NCBI RefSeq assembly: GCF_036077095.1
Contig: NZ_CP107960.1
Span: 186,001 to 250,000, forward strand
Direction of reading: 5' to 3'
DNA length: 64,000 bases
DNA from: Streptomyces sp. NBC_00376
GTDB lineage: Bacteria > Actinomycetota > Actinomycetes > Streptomycetales > Streptomycetaceae
Shown: positions 19,089 to 28,333 of the stretch, one piece after another
How the letters are laid out: the number at the start of each line of letters is the position of its first letter
How positions within the stretch are numbered: position 1 is the stretch's first letter
Made by a program: the position numbers and the translations under genes
The notes under the pieces: model-generated
What the model was told of the DNA's origin: nothing
Databases searched by the model: none
Seen by the model: the letters and a program-made list of their open reading frames with translations, nothing else

Positions 19089-19401
19089 CAGGCCGACCGC
19101 GACGTACGGGCCCTCGCCGTGGCGCCTGACGGCGTCCTGTACGCCGTGGGCGGCGGCGCCGAGACGGCTCCCGCCCTGTGGGAGTGGGATCCCGCGACCC
19201 GCGAGGTCCGCAACGCGGGCACCCCGGGCCCCAAGGGCACCCTCGTGCGCGCCGTCGCGGCTACCGCAACGACCGTGTTCTTCGGTGCGGGCACCACCTT
19301 CAACGGCGGCGGCGACACCGGCAGGGCCACCCTCTACGCCTACGACCGGTCCGCCGGGACGTCAAGCCTCGTAGGTGACAAGAAGCCTGCCTACGTGACA
19401 A
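19089..19401 (+). pseudogene. Secreted beta-propeller protein fragment
   Basis: An internal piece (VRALAVAPDGVLYAVGGG, LWEWDPATREVRNAGTP, FFGAGTTFNGGGDTGRATLY) with the repeated blade pattern of streptomycete beta-propeller exoproteins. It follows the permease relic, has no start, and is interrupted at 19402 by the IS5 insertion. Confidence 0.5.
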
Positions 19402-19405
19402 CTAG

Positions 19406-20407
19406 GGACTGTTTCTCGGATCTCCTGACAGGACTGGGGTGTTGAGGTCAGGGTGGTGGGATGGGTCGTGGGGATCTGACGAATGCGGAGTGGGACCGGC
19501 TGGAGTCACTCCTGCCTCGTGGTGGTGGGCGCGGGGGTCGGTGGAGTGACCACCGTCGGGTGATCAACGGGGTTCTCTACCGAGTGCGGACGGGTGTCCA
19601 GTGGCGGGACCTGCCGGAGCGGTTTGGGCCGTGGGAGACCGTCTACAAACGGCATCGTCGCTGGTCAGCTGATGGAACCTGGAAGATGCTGCTGTCTCGC
19701 ATCCAGGCCGCCGAGGATGCCGCGGGCCGGATCGACTGGGATGTGTCCGTGGACTCGACCGCCGTGCGAGCCCACCAGCACGCTGCCGGCGCGCGGAAGG
19801 CGTCGGCGGCCGAGGGTCCTCAAAAGGGGAACGTTCGGGGGACGAACCAGGTCGACCCGGTGCTGCGGAAACTGGCCGTCCGGCTGGAGGAGGTGGTCGG
19901 ATCGGCGAATGCCCGGGACGCTCCCGAGGCGGATTCACCACCAAGATCCACCTCGCCGCCGAGGGACGATGCCGCCCCCTCGCCTTCGTCCTGACACCCG
20001 GCCACTACGGCGACGGCCCCCAGCTCGAGGCCGTGCTGGAGGAGATCTCCGTGCCCCGCAGCGGAGTCGGGCGGCCCCGCACCCGACCAGATCACGTCCT
20101 GGCGGACAAGGCCTACACGTCCCGAAGAAACCGTCGCCACCTGCGACGACGCGGCATTAAGCACACCATCCCCGAACGCCTCGACCAGCAGAAACACCGG
20201 CAGAATCGGGGCTCCCGAGGCGGCCGGCCCACCGGCTTCGACAGCGAGCGCTACAAGAAACGCAACACCGTCGAACGGGCCATCAACCGGCTGAAGGGCT
20301 TCCGAGCGGTCGCCACCCGCTACGAGAAACGCGCCTACATCTACCTTGGCACCGTCACCCTCGCGGCCCTCGCGATCTGGCTCCGAACATGATCCAAGAA
20401 ACAGTGC
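19406..20407 (+). mobile_element. IS5-family (IS427-group) element, copy 1
   Basis: Terminal repeats GGACTGTTTCTCGGATC (left) and its counterpart ending CAGTGC (right) enclose 1002 bases. CTAG occurs at both borders (19402-19405, 20408-20411) as target duplication. A second copy of identical length lies at 51084-52085, and a 34-base relic of this type's left end at 39099. Confidence 0.9.
19461..20392 (+). CDS. IS5/IS427 transposase in two overlapping frames
   Basis: The first frame (19461-19994, MGRGDLTNAEWDRLESLLP) covers the N-terminal DUF4096 region and the first catalytic Asp (VSVDSTAVRAHQHAAG). The second frame, read from about 19917, gives FTTKIHLAAEGRCRPL, DHVLADKAYTS (second D) and KRNTVERAINRLKGFRAVAT (E), ending at 20392. 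IS427-group elements make the full transposase by programmed frameshifting, so this layout is expected, not damage. Confidence 0.85.
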
Positions 20408-20411
20408 CTAG

Positions 20412-21853
20412 TAGTGCTTGGTCATGTTGGTGCGGGGTCTGGCATGTTGCGGTGACAGGTGGGGCAGGCGCCGGTCCAGATCGCGAGGAGTATCTGCAGC
20501 TCGTGGACGACTCGGTAGAGGCTCAGGCCGACGCCGTCTCTTTTGGGGATCGGCTCAGTCGCTGCAGGGTGCAGAAGGCGTGGGCGACCGAGACGAGGGT
20601 GACGTGGTGGTGCCAGCCTGGCCAGGTTCGGCCTTCGAAGTGGGCCAGGCCCAGGGCCTGTTTCATCTCGCGGTAGTCGTTCTCGATGCGCCAGCGGAGC
20701 TTCGCGGTGCGCACGAGGACGGGCAACGGGGTGGTTGCGGGCAGGTTGGAGAGCCAGAACTGCACGGGCTCGTCCTGGTCGGCGGGCCATTCGGCCAGCA
20801 ACCAGCGGACCGGAAGCTCGGTGGCGGCCGTGGCCTTGCGGATCTCGCGTCCGGCGGGCCGGATCCGCAGGGCCACGAAGCGCGAGTACATGCGTTTGTG
20901 CCCGCTGCGGCCACTGCCCGGCCGTGATCCCTCCCTCCACTGCACCGGCCGCGCGGAAGACTTTCCGGCCGCGATGACCAGGCTCTTCACCCTCCGGGCC
21001 GGCTCGGGGTAGGCAGGAACCGGCCGTCTGCCCCGGCCTGTGCAGGCCGGGGCAGACGGCTGTGCGTCCTCGGGCTGTGCGGTGGTCGAGGTCGAGATGC
21101 CCACCACGTAATCGAGACCGCGTTCTTCCAGGCCGAGCCGGAAGGCGGCGGTGTCACCGTAGCCGCCGTCGGCGATGACCTGGGGCACCTCGATGCCCCA
21201 GGACCGCGTCTCGTCGATCATGTCGAGGGCCAGCTGCCACTTCTCGACATGGCCCACCTGGGCAGGGATGGCGCACTTGCCACGGCGGGCCACTTTGGCC
21301 TGATCGGCCTTCGGCGAGGCGGGATCCCAGCTCCCGGGCAGGAACAGACGCCAGTTCACCGCCGCCGAGGCGCCGTTGGAAGCCAGGTGCAGCGACACCC
21401 CGGCCTGGCAGTTGGTGACCTTGCCCGCAGTGCCGGTGTACTGCCGGGTCACACACGCCGACGCATCCCCGTCCTTGAGGAACCCGGTGTCATCGATGAT
21501 CAACGCGGTGGGCTTGACGACCGGCTGCATACGCCAGGCCAGACGGGCCCGCACATGCGCCGCATCCCACGGGCTGGAGGTGATGAAGTGGGCCAGCGCC
21601 TGCCGGTTCCCGTCTTCGCCCAGGCGGGCGGCCATCGGTTCCACCGACTTGCGCCCGCCGTCCAGCAGCAGGCCCCGCAGATAGACCCCACCCCACCGAC
21701 GCTGATCCGCTCGCGCGAACGGCTCGAACATCTCCGCCGCGAAGTCCTCCAGATCACACCGGACCGCAGCCAACTCCCCACTCAGCACGTCCTGTCAACG
21801 ACACGACCCATCAAGAAGACACGCCATCGCAGACCGCACATGACCAAGCACTA
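20412..21853 (-). mobile_element. IS701-family element, type 1
   Basis: Ends TAGTGCTTGGTCATGT (20412) and ACATGACCAAGCACTA (21853) are inverted repeats of 1442 bases overall. CTAG flanks both sides (20408-20411, 21854-21857), and the left CTAG is shared with the IS5 element. It is a different type from the three IS701 copies at 39, 50 and 52 kb. Confidence 0.9.
20523..21788 (-). CDS. IS701-family transposase
   Basis: The protein has 421 residues and appears complete. DDE residues are visible in LIIDDTGFLKDG, VIADGGYGDTAAF and WRIENDYREMKQALGL, and the family motif QYTGTAGKVTNCQAGVS precedes the second Asp. The relic at 2044-2481 derives from a close relative. Confidence 0.9.
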   Translation of the reverse strand: MLSGELAAVRCDLEDFAAEMFEPFARADQRRWGGVYLRGLLLDGGRKSVEPMAARLGEDGNRQALAHFITSSPWDAAHVRARLAWRMQPVVKPTALIIDDTGFLKDGDASACVTRQYTGTAGKVTNCQAGVSLHLASNGASAAVNWRLFLPGSWDPASPKADQAKVARRGKCAIPAQVGHVEKWQLALDMIDETRSWGIEVPQVIADGGYGDTAAFRLGLEERGLDYVVGISTSTTAQPEDAQPSAPACTGRGRRPVPAYPEPARRVKSLVIAAGKSSARPVQWREGSRPGSGRSGHKRMYSRFVALRIRPAGREIRKATAATELPVRWLLAEWPADQDEPVQFWLSNLPATTPLPVLVRTAKLRWRIENDYREMKQALGLAHFEGRTWPGWHHHVTLVSVAHAFCTLQRLSRSPKETASA

Positions 21854-22014
21854 CTAGCGATCAGGCCAGTTGAGACGATCTCTAATGAGCGGCGTCGCCC
21901 CGGGTGCTCCGGGAACAGGCACCACACCTGTCACACCAACCACGAAATTGCGCACCCGCGCACTCTGCCGTCACGGCAGGGGTAGTACGTCCACCACTCG
22001 ATGAAAGGGAGACC

Positions 22015-22383
22015 ATGAGCTCTTGGATGATGCGGGCCCGTGTGCGGGTCGTGGCGGACGTAGCGGCCAGCAACCCGTACACCCGCCCTCGGGTCTACCG
22101 GGCCGGTGACGAACTGGAGATGCTCCTGCGAGGCATCCCCGGCGAGCCTATGGCCTCCGCACAGTGGTGGTCCAGCGCGGACGTGAACGGCGCGTACATC
22201 CTCCCCTTCGAAGCGGTGGCTGTTCTGGAACCCCTCGGCCCGACCTGGGTCAAATGCGGCTGGTGCGAAGCAGGTGGGCGGATCGAGCGGGATGATGACG
22301 GGCTGGCCTACGTGGACGTGGGAAGCCGGATTGCCCAGCGGCGGCGGGCCGCCAAGGTCGCGACACGGGAAGACCGAGCCTGA
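22015..22383 (+). CDS. Hypothetical protein, 122 aa
   Basis: The ATG at 22015 has AAAGGGAGA upstream. The protein is soluble and compact, with WW and CxxC-like features (SAQWWSSADVNG; VKCGWCEAG) and a basic C-terminus. No family was recognised. A G+C-rich hairpin follows at 22458. Confidence 0.6.
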   Translation: MSSWMMRARVRVVADVAASNPYTRPRVYRAGDELEMLLRGIPGEPMASAQWWSSADVNGAYILPFEAVAVLEPLGPTWVKCGWCEAGGRIERDDDGLAYVDVGSRIAQRRRAAKVATREDRA

Positions 22384-22457
22384 CCCGATTGTCGGTCCCG
22401 GCCCGTACGGTTGAAACCGTCCCCATTCGCGCTTCATGGCTGCAGCGCTACTCGGAC

Positions 22458-22486
22458 GCCCCGCCCGAACATCCCCCGGGCGGGGC
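22458..22486 (+). terminator. Hairpin terminator after the 122-aa gene
   Basis: A perfect ten-base stem GCCCCGCCCG / CGGGCGGGGC with a nine-base loop lies 75 bases past the stop. There is no T-run, as is usual for Streptomyces. Confidence 0.6.
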
Positions 22487-22744
22487 CTCACCTCTGGCCT
22501 GTTCAATCCCTGCCAGAAGCAGGGGCTTTGGCGGTTCAATGGCTCCATAGGTCATGAAATGCCACGGGGGGGCGGAAGAGTTCGGGTACCAGGTCACGTC
22601 ACGGCCCGCTGCTGAACTGACAGCAACTGTGCGACCGGAGACAGAGCAAGCACTCAAGGCAGCAAAGGCGGCCTTGGCCGCCGTTTCTTTTGGCTACGCA
22701 GGTCCCGCGTTCTTTTTCATCATGTGTTTCGTCATCGCCAGCCT

Positions 22745-24423
22745 CAGCCCGGATCCACCGGCTTGATGCCTGTGGATAGCTTCTCCGAAAACGAGGAAGT
22801 GCCTTGTGACCTGCGATGATGGGAGTTCTTCACGCTTCCAGCACGCACGATCAGCAAGGCACTTCCGAGATGCAATCTTCCCATGCCGCAGCGAGGGTCT
22901 CCGCACGGTTTGATGATCCGAATCTGGTCGGGTACGGCGGGCTGGCCCCGGTGGTGCGGCTGGCCGAGCGGTGCGGACTGCCCGCACTCGTCGACGAGCA
23001 CGTCCGGCTGCCGGCCTCGAAGGACGGCACCGGGGCCTTCCCCGCGGCGAAGCTGATGTCGCTGGTCGGCGGCATGGTCGCCGGGGCGGACAGCATCGAT
23101 GACATGGACCGGCTGCGGCACGGTGGGCTGCCGCGGCTGTTCAGCGGGGTGCGGGCGCCGTCCACGCTGGGCTCGTACCTGCGCTCCTTCAGCCACGGAC
23201 ACGTGAAGCAACTGCACGCGGTGGCCCGCCGGTTCCTGCCCGAACTGGCCGCGCACACCCCGCTGCTGCCCGGCGCCGACCAGGTGGCCTACGTGGACAT
23301 CGACGACACGATCCGCCAAACGTACGGCTACTCCAAGCAGGGAGCCGGCTACGGATACAGCAAGGTCAAGGGCTTGAACGCGCTGCTCGGGATCGTCTCC
23401 ACCCCGCTGGCCGCTCCGGTGATCGCCGCCACCCGCCTGCGCAAGGGACCGTCCAACTCCGCTCGAGGTGCGGCTGCGTTCGTCGCCGAATCGATCCGCA
23501 CCGCGCAAGCGTGCGGCGCGAGCGGCCTGCTGGTCGTGCGGGCCGACTCCGCGTTCTACGGCGCCGATGTCGTGAACGCCTGCCGGGCCCTGGGCGTCCG
23601 GTTCTCGGTCACGTGCGGATGAACGCCTCGGTCAAGGACGCGATCGCGGGCATCGACGAAGCCGCGTGGAAGGCGATCAAGTACCCCAAGGCGGTGTGGG
23701 ACGAGGAGGGGCAATGCTGGATCTCGGACGCCGAGATAGCCGAGACCACCTACGCCGCCTTCACCTCCAAGCCGAAGAAGCAGCAGGTCACCGCCCGTCT
23801 GATCGTGCGCCGCGTCAAACGGCTCAACTCCCGGGCGGTGCCCGAGGGGCAGGGCACGCTCTTCGCTACCTGGCGCTATCACGCCGCGTTCACCGACTCT
23901 CCGCTCTCCCTCTTCGATACCGAACGTGATCACAGGCGGCACGCTGTCGTGGAACAGGTGATCGCGGACTTGAAGAACGGCCCGTTCGCCCACGCCCCCT
24001 CCGGGCACTTCCAGGCGAACGCCGCCTGGTTCGCGCTGGCCGCTCTCGCGCACAATCTGACCCGCGCCGCCGGCGCCCTGGCGTCCGCCTTCCACGCCAA
24101 GGCCACCACCGCAACGATCCGCGACCACCTGATCAACGTGCCGGCCCGCCTGGCCCGTTCGGCCCGGCGCCTCATCCTCCACCTGTCCGAACACTGGCCC
24201 TGGGCCAACGACTTCAACCACCTCTTCGACCTGGTGCACGCGCCACCACCCACCACCTGAGAAGCCCTGGCCACCCCGCCCGCAAGGGCCCGAGACCGCC
24301 GAACACGTGGAAGAGCTGGACAGACCAGCGGGTACTCCCTGCCCGAACGGCCAGATCATCTCGCCGACCGCCAGGACAACCCCGAAACGATCACTCCGAA
24401 ATCAAGCCGGTGGATCCAGGCTG
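22745..24423 (+). mobile_element. IS1380-family element
   Basis: Terminal inverted repeats CAGCC(C/T)GGATCCACCGGCTTGAT at 22745-22767 and 24401-24423 bound 1679 bases. Its transposase is frameshifted. No four-base target duplication is seen. Confidence 0.85.
22870..24260 (+). pseudogene. IS1380 transposase with one-base deletion
   Basis: The first frame runs from MQSSHAAARVSARFDDPN through VAYVDIDDTIRQTYG (catalytic D) and VVRADSAFYGADV (second D) to a premature stop at 23622. Losing one base near 23612 (ACGTG where ACGGTG is expected) moves the rest to another frame. That part runs from RMNASVKDAIAGIDEAAWK to VVEQVIADLKNGPFAH (E) and the end at 24260. Restoring one base gives a transposase of about 463 residues, normal for the family. 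Confidence 0.85.
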
Positions 24424-24629
24424 AAACGGTCCAGCCACCCCACCGCATGACCCCGGTTATCCGGGCGGATGAACGCCGGTGCGCTGAACAGACCCGAAGT
24501 CGCTCACACCCACCGGCAGTAAGTGTTATCGCTCCTGGCAGCCCTTCCCATCATCCAGTACTGCCACCCAGCGGAACGAAGCCGGTCCGGGGTCTCGGCC
24601 ATGGCCCGCGGGTATGCAAGTGCCACATA

Positions 24630-25418
24630 TCACTTGCGGGCGACGAACCCCCACTGATCGACGGGCTCAGCACCATCTTCGCTCCGGCTCGGACGCCACA
24701 GGGAGATGGACCCGAATCCCGGGTCGACCAGTTCCATCCCGTCGGCGCTAGCAAGGATCTCCTCAGGCTGGCGCACCAGGTAGGGCGGAGTGTCTCCGGC
24801 CGCGTAGGCTTCCTGGGCCGCCAGCGTCTGTGGTGTGGCGATCGTGTCGCAGAGCACCAGATAACTTCCGGCTACGGTGCCGGTCATGTATCGGCGCATG
24901 AGGTCGATGCCGGACTGGGGATCGACATGTCCCAGCGTGGACAGGACCATGACGGCTACCGGCTGAGACATGTCCAGAGTCTGTCCGGCTTCGTGGAGTA
25001 CTTGTTCAGCTTCCAGCATGTCCGCGTGCACGTAATTCGTCATGCCGTCCGGTGCGCTCGTCAAGAGGGCGCGGGCGTGGGCCAGGACCAGCGGGTCGTT
25101 GTCGACGTAGACGATGCGTGCCTTCGGCTGGATGCTCTGGGCGACCTCGTGGGTGCTGTTCTGGACGGGGAGCCCGGTTCCGATGTCGAGAAACTGCGTG
25201 ATTCCCGCCTCGTCGGCCAGGTAACGCACCGCACGCGCTTGGAAGGCCCGTGACGCACGGGCAAGGTCCCGGGTCTGGGGATAGCTCGCGATAACCTGGT
25301 CTCCCAGTTCCTGGTCGACCGGATAGTGGTCCTTGCCTCCGATCCAGTAGTTCCACACGCGGGCCGAGTGCGGTACGCCGCTGCGGATCTGGGCCTCGAG
25401 CTCTGTCTGCTCAGTCAT
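24630..25418 (-). CDS. SAM-dependent methyltransferase, DUF574 (PF04672) family
   Basis: This 262-residue protein is full length. The N-terminus (PHSARVWNYWIGGKDHYPVD) is diagnostic for the actinobacterial DUF574 methyltransferases. FLDIGTGLPVQNSTHEVAQ is the SAM-binding loop, and VYVDNDPLVLAHARALL contains the acidic residue that binds the ribose. DMLEAEQVL and AVMVLSTLGHV continue the Rossmann fold. The substrate is unknown; relatives are often regulators or tailoring enzymes. A weak GAGAAG precedes the ATG at 25418. Confidence 0.9.
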   Translation of the reverse strand: MTEQTELEAQIRSGVPHSARVWNYWIGGKDHYPVDQELGDQVIASYPQTRDLARASRAFQARAVRYLADEAGITQFLDIGTGLPVQNSTHEVAQSIQPKARIVYVDNDPLVLAHARALLTSAPDGMTNYVHADMLEAEQVLHEAGQTLDMSQPVAVMVLSTLGHVDPQSGIDLMRRYMTGTVAGSYLVLCDTIATPQTLAAQEAYAAGDTPPYLVRQPEEILASADGMELVDPGFGSISLWRPSRSEDGAEPVDQWGFVARK

Positions 25419-25747
25419 TTCGCTTCTCGTCTCGTAGTGTCTGAAGGGCAGCCTTGGTCCTCGGCATCATGCCAGGCCCGCCCACGTGTCAGCTCGGAAC
25501 GTGCCCTTCACGTCGGGGGCGACGTTGGTGGCGTCCACCTTGGCTTGCAGGGCGTACACGATCGTCTTGTGCCGCTCAGGTCGACGAAAGAGACCGTCTT
25601 ATCCGAAGATTGCCGCTTTTTTCAAAGGGTGATCTCGTAGATGGCGGTGAAGCCCTTGCGGAAATCCTCTGGTCAACTGCTCCGACGAGCCTGGCATCAA
25701 CCATGTCGGCTTCTGTCTCCCGCCAAGGGGCTCTGATGAGTTGAGGT
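25419..25747. other. Region with a short unidentified coding fragment
   Basis: On the minus strand a C-terminal fragment reads ERHKTIVYALQAKVDATNVA, then PDVKGTFRADTWAGLA and a stop near 25470, with coding-like codon use but no recognised family. The remainder up to the IS3 end shows nothing recognisable. Confidence 0.35.
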
Positions 25748-25773
25748 TGATCCCCGGGGGTGGACACCGGGTT

Positions 25774-26674
25774 TCACGCGACGAGTGACAGCGTACGTGA
25801 CGTGATCAAATGCCGTTCGTACTCAACTGGCGAGAGATAGCCGAGGGCTGAGTGACGGCGGCGCCGGTTGTAGTACGACAGCCACCTGAACAGCTCCAGC
25901 CGTGTCTGCGGCTTCGAGGTCCAGCGCCTTCCGTGCAGCAACTCGCGCTTGGGGCCCTGGAAGAACGATTCGGCGAGGGCGTTGTCATAACTTGAGCCGC
26001 CGCTGCCCATGATGCGGCGGATGCCGTGCCGACGGCAGACCTCGGCGAAGGCGGCCGATCCATATTGCGCGCCCCTGTCCGTGTGAAAGACGACGCCGTG
26101 GACCTGCCCGCCGCGGGCGGCCACGGCCATCTCGATCGCGTCGGTGACCAGCGAGGTGCGCATGCGGTCCGCGATCGACCAGCCGATCACGCGCCGCGAG
26201 CAGATATCGATGACCGTGGCGAGATACAGCCAGGTCGAGCCGACGGCGACGTATGTCATGTCGCCGCACCACTTGGTGTTGAGCATGTCCGCCGTGAAGT
26301 CACGCATCACCAGGTCCGGCACAGGCGGGGCCGTCTTGTCCTGAATGGTCGTACGCTTCTTGCGCCGCAGGTGCCGTCCGGCAATGCGGTTGATCCTCAT
26401 CAGTCTGCTCACGCGCTCGCGGTTGATCTTTCTCCCGCGGGAGCGAAGTTCGGCATGGACGCGCGGGGCGCCATAGGCGCCCTGGTGGTCGGCATGGATC
26501 TGTCGGATCTGCGACATTGTTCGCTCTTCCTCGACGGCTCGTTCGGCGCGGGCGTCTGCAGTGGCCCGGTGCTGGTAGCCAGCAGGAGCGGGAGACGCCC
26601 AGAACCCGGCAGATCCGCTTCACGCCGAAGTCGGCACGGTTCTCTGAGATGAAGTCCCAGCGGCGGGGGCTCAC
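25774..26674 (-). pseudogene. IS3 orfB with one frameshift (copy 4)
   Basis: It starts at a GTG overlapping the orfA stop (SPRRWDFISENRADFGVKRI). It loses frame near 26577 after GVSRS and resumes in EERTMSQIRQIHADHQGAYG. The core has D in WCGDMTYVAV, D in VFHTDRGAQYGS and E in NALAESFFQGPKRELL, ending YNRRRRHSALGYLSPVEYE. The downstream part alone (247 residues) lacks the N-terminal helix-turn-helix. Confidence 0.8.
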
Positions 26675-26987
26675 TTCACCTCCCGGGCAAAATAGGCGGC
26701 TGCCCTGCGCAGGATCTCGCGCTCCAGCTGCCACTCCTTCTCCGCCTTCAGCAGCCGGGCTTTCTCCGCCCGCAACCGGGCCAGTTCCTCAGCCGGACTC
26801 CCCCGGCCTCGCGACGCTCGGGCAGTGCCTGCGACTCGTTTTCCTTGCGGACCCACGTCCGCAGCGACTCGGCGGTGATACCGAGGTCCGCCGCCACCGC
26901 CGCGTATGTGCGCTTGCCGCCCGCGGCGCGGTAGAGCGCAATCGCGTCCTTCCTGAACTCCTCCGGATACGGAGACTTGCGTCCCAC
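26671..26987 (-). pseudogene. IS3 orfA with one frameshift (copy 4)
   Basis: The GTG start gives MGRKSPYPEEFRKDAIALYR and the helix-turn-helix AAVAADLGITAESLRTWVRK. The frame is lost near 26800, and the leucine-zipper part (EELARLRAEKARLLKAEKEW ... YFAREVK) and stop lie in another frame. Confidence 0.8.
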
Positions 26988-27119
26988 CTGTACATCCCTC
27001 CCTGGACATCAAGAACCATTGTCAGGGTGTCCACTCCAAAGGATCAGCCTCCATCCCCCCGGTCGACCTGGATGTACAGACGCTCGTGCTGGAAGACCTT
27101 CGGCTCCGCCGCTTCCGCC

Positions 27120-27440
27120 TCAGACCACCCTCCGGTCGGCGAGCGCGGCCACATCGGTGAAGTACGCGCGGAACAACGGCTCGTCACCGGGCGGTACCCG
27201 GAACGCGGGCGAGGTGCTGTACCAGAAGGCAGCCTGGTCGGTGCCGTAGAGCACGGCGTTCGGATCGCGTACGGTGCCAATGAACAACTGGCCAGGCCGG
27301 GCAGGCTTCTTGTAGTGCACCAGTGCCCCGAGCCACCGCAGCGGCACCCGGAGCTCGGATCTGCCCATGGTGAACAGTTCGAACACTCCCCGGTCCACAC
27401 GCAGATGCAGGTTCTCGTAGTCGAACGTCAGCGGTTCCAT
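27120..27440 (-). CDS. Conserved hypothetical protein, 106 aa
   Basis: From the ATG at 27438-27440 the protein begins MEPLTFDYENLHLRVDRGVF. It is rich in aromatics with beta-strand character and no membrane helix. No family was named. It lies 26 bases downstream of the DUF3592 gene, same strand, so it is probably the last gene of a three-gene operon (29437 to 27120) of small proteins. Confidence 0.6.
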   Translation of the reverse strand: MEPLTFDYENLHLRVDRGVFELFTMGRSELRVPLRWLGALVHYKKPARPGQLFIGTVRDPNAVLYGTDQAAFWYSTSPAFRVPPGDEPLFRAYFTDVAALADRRVV

Positions 27441-27466
27441 GACGGGAAGATAGCCCGGCTCCCGAG

Positions 27467-28330
27467 TCACAGCGCGATCACCCCCACCACGGCCGCCGCC
27501 GCCACGACCAGCACACCCACCACGTTGACGGCCATGTCCCGCTTCCAGGAGCGGCGTTCGGCCTCGACGTCCAGGACGAAGAGGGCCGGGTCGTCGGGGT
27601 CGTAGTGGATCGTGAGGTCCAGGCCCCGTGATCCGGCGGTGTCCGGTATTCCGGGCTCGCAGTAGGCCGTGACCTCCCTGCTGTCGAGGGTGGTGAAGGT
27701 GACGACCGGCATCAGGTTGGTCAGGGTGTGGCCGTCGTTGGAGTCGACGGTGACGCTCTTGAGGACGGCGACGACACGGCCGGGTACGGCAACCATGGCG
27801 GCCAGTTGGTCGATACGGCGGTTCCTGTCGCGGATGTTGCCGGGCAGATGGTACAGGCCGGAAAGGGCCCAGGGCCCGCAGAGGCCGAGCAGCGCCCACG
27901 GCCAGCCCAAGTCGATCGCGGCGACGGCGACCAGACCGGCGTAGACGAGGAAGAGCGCGAAGTTCGCCCAGCCGAGGCCGCGCCCGCCTTCGGAGAGGTG
28001 GTTGGCGAACCGGAAGGCGTGGGGTCTGCCGCGCGGATAGTGGACCCCGATCTCCCGGCCCGTCCAGGCCACGCTGATCCTCTCGCCGCGCTCACCCTCG
28101 TTGGTGACGGTGAACTCCTGCCCGGTGGACGGGTCCTGGAAGGAGACGACCACGGCTATCCCGTCGCTCGGGGAGCTTCCGTGCCGGGGCTCGTCCACCC
28201 GCTCGATCCGTCCCGTCGCCCGGACCGTCCGCTGCACCCGGGTCATCCCGGCCAGCGACCTCCCGTATCCGACCAGCGCCCACGCGCCGAACACCCCGCA
28301 CCACAGCGCCGGATACACATGCCAGTCCAT
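27467..28330 (-). CDS. DUF3592-domain membrane protein
   Basis: The protein has 287 residues. An N-terminal hydrophobic segment (about 7-25) is followed by an external-type DUF3592 domain (ATGRIERVD, VVVSFQDPSTGQEFTVTNEG, IGVHYPRGRPHAFRF). Two membrane helices lie at about 120-160. A second DUF3592-like repeat follows (VVTFTTLDSREVTAY, IHYDPDDPALFVLD), then a final helix at about 265-287. The start lies three bases after the stop of the gene upstream, so the two are co-transcribed. The biochemical role is unknown. Confidence 0.75.
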   Translation of the reverse strand: MDWHVYPALWCGVFGAWALVGYGRSLAGMTRVQRTVRATGRIERVDEPRHGSSPSDGIAVVVSFQDPSTGQEFTVTNEGERGERISVAWTGREIGVHYPRGRPHAFRFANHLSEGGRGLGWANFALFLVYAGLVAVAAIDLGWPWALLGLCGPWALSGLYHLPGNIRDRNRRIDQLAAMVAVPGRVVAVLKSVTVDSNDGHTLTNLMPVVTFTTLDSREVTAYCEPGIPDTAGSRGLDLTIHYDPDDPALFVLDVEAERRSWKRDMAVNVVGVLVVAAAAVVGVIAL

Positions 28331-28333
28331 GGA

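Larger units (their letters stand above)
25748..27046 (-). mobile_element. IS3-family element, copy 4
   Basis: Imperfect inverted ends of about 26 bases run TGATCC...GTGGACACC at 25748 and GGTGTCCAC...GGATCA ending 27046. Length is 1299 bases. Both orfs are present but each carries one frameshift. No target duplication is visible. Confidence 0.75.

Noticed and set aside
22554..22766. Possible 70-aa plus-strand membrane peptide
   Set aside because: Runs into the IS1380 end, no ribosome binding site and no recognised family.
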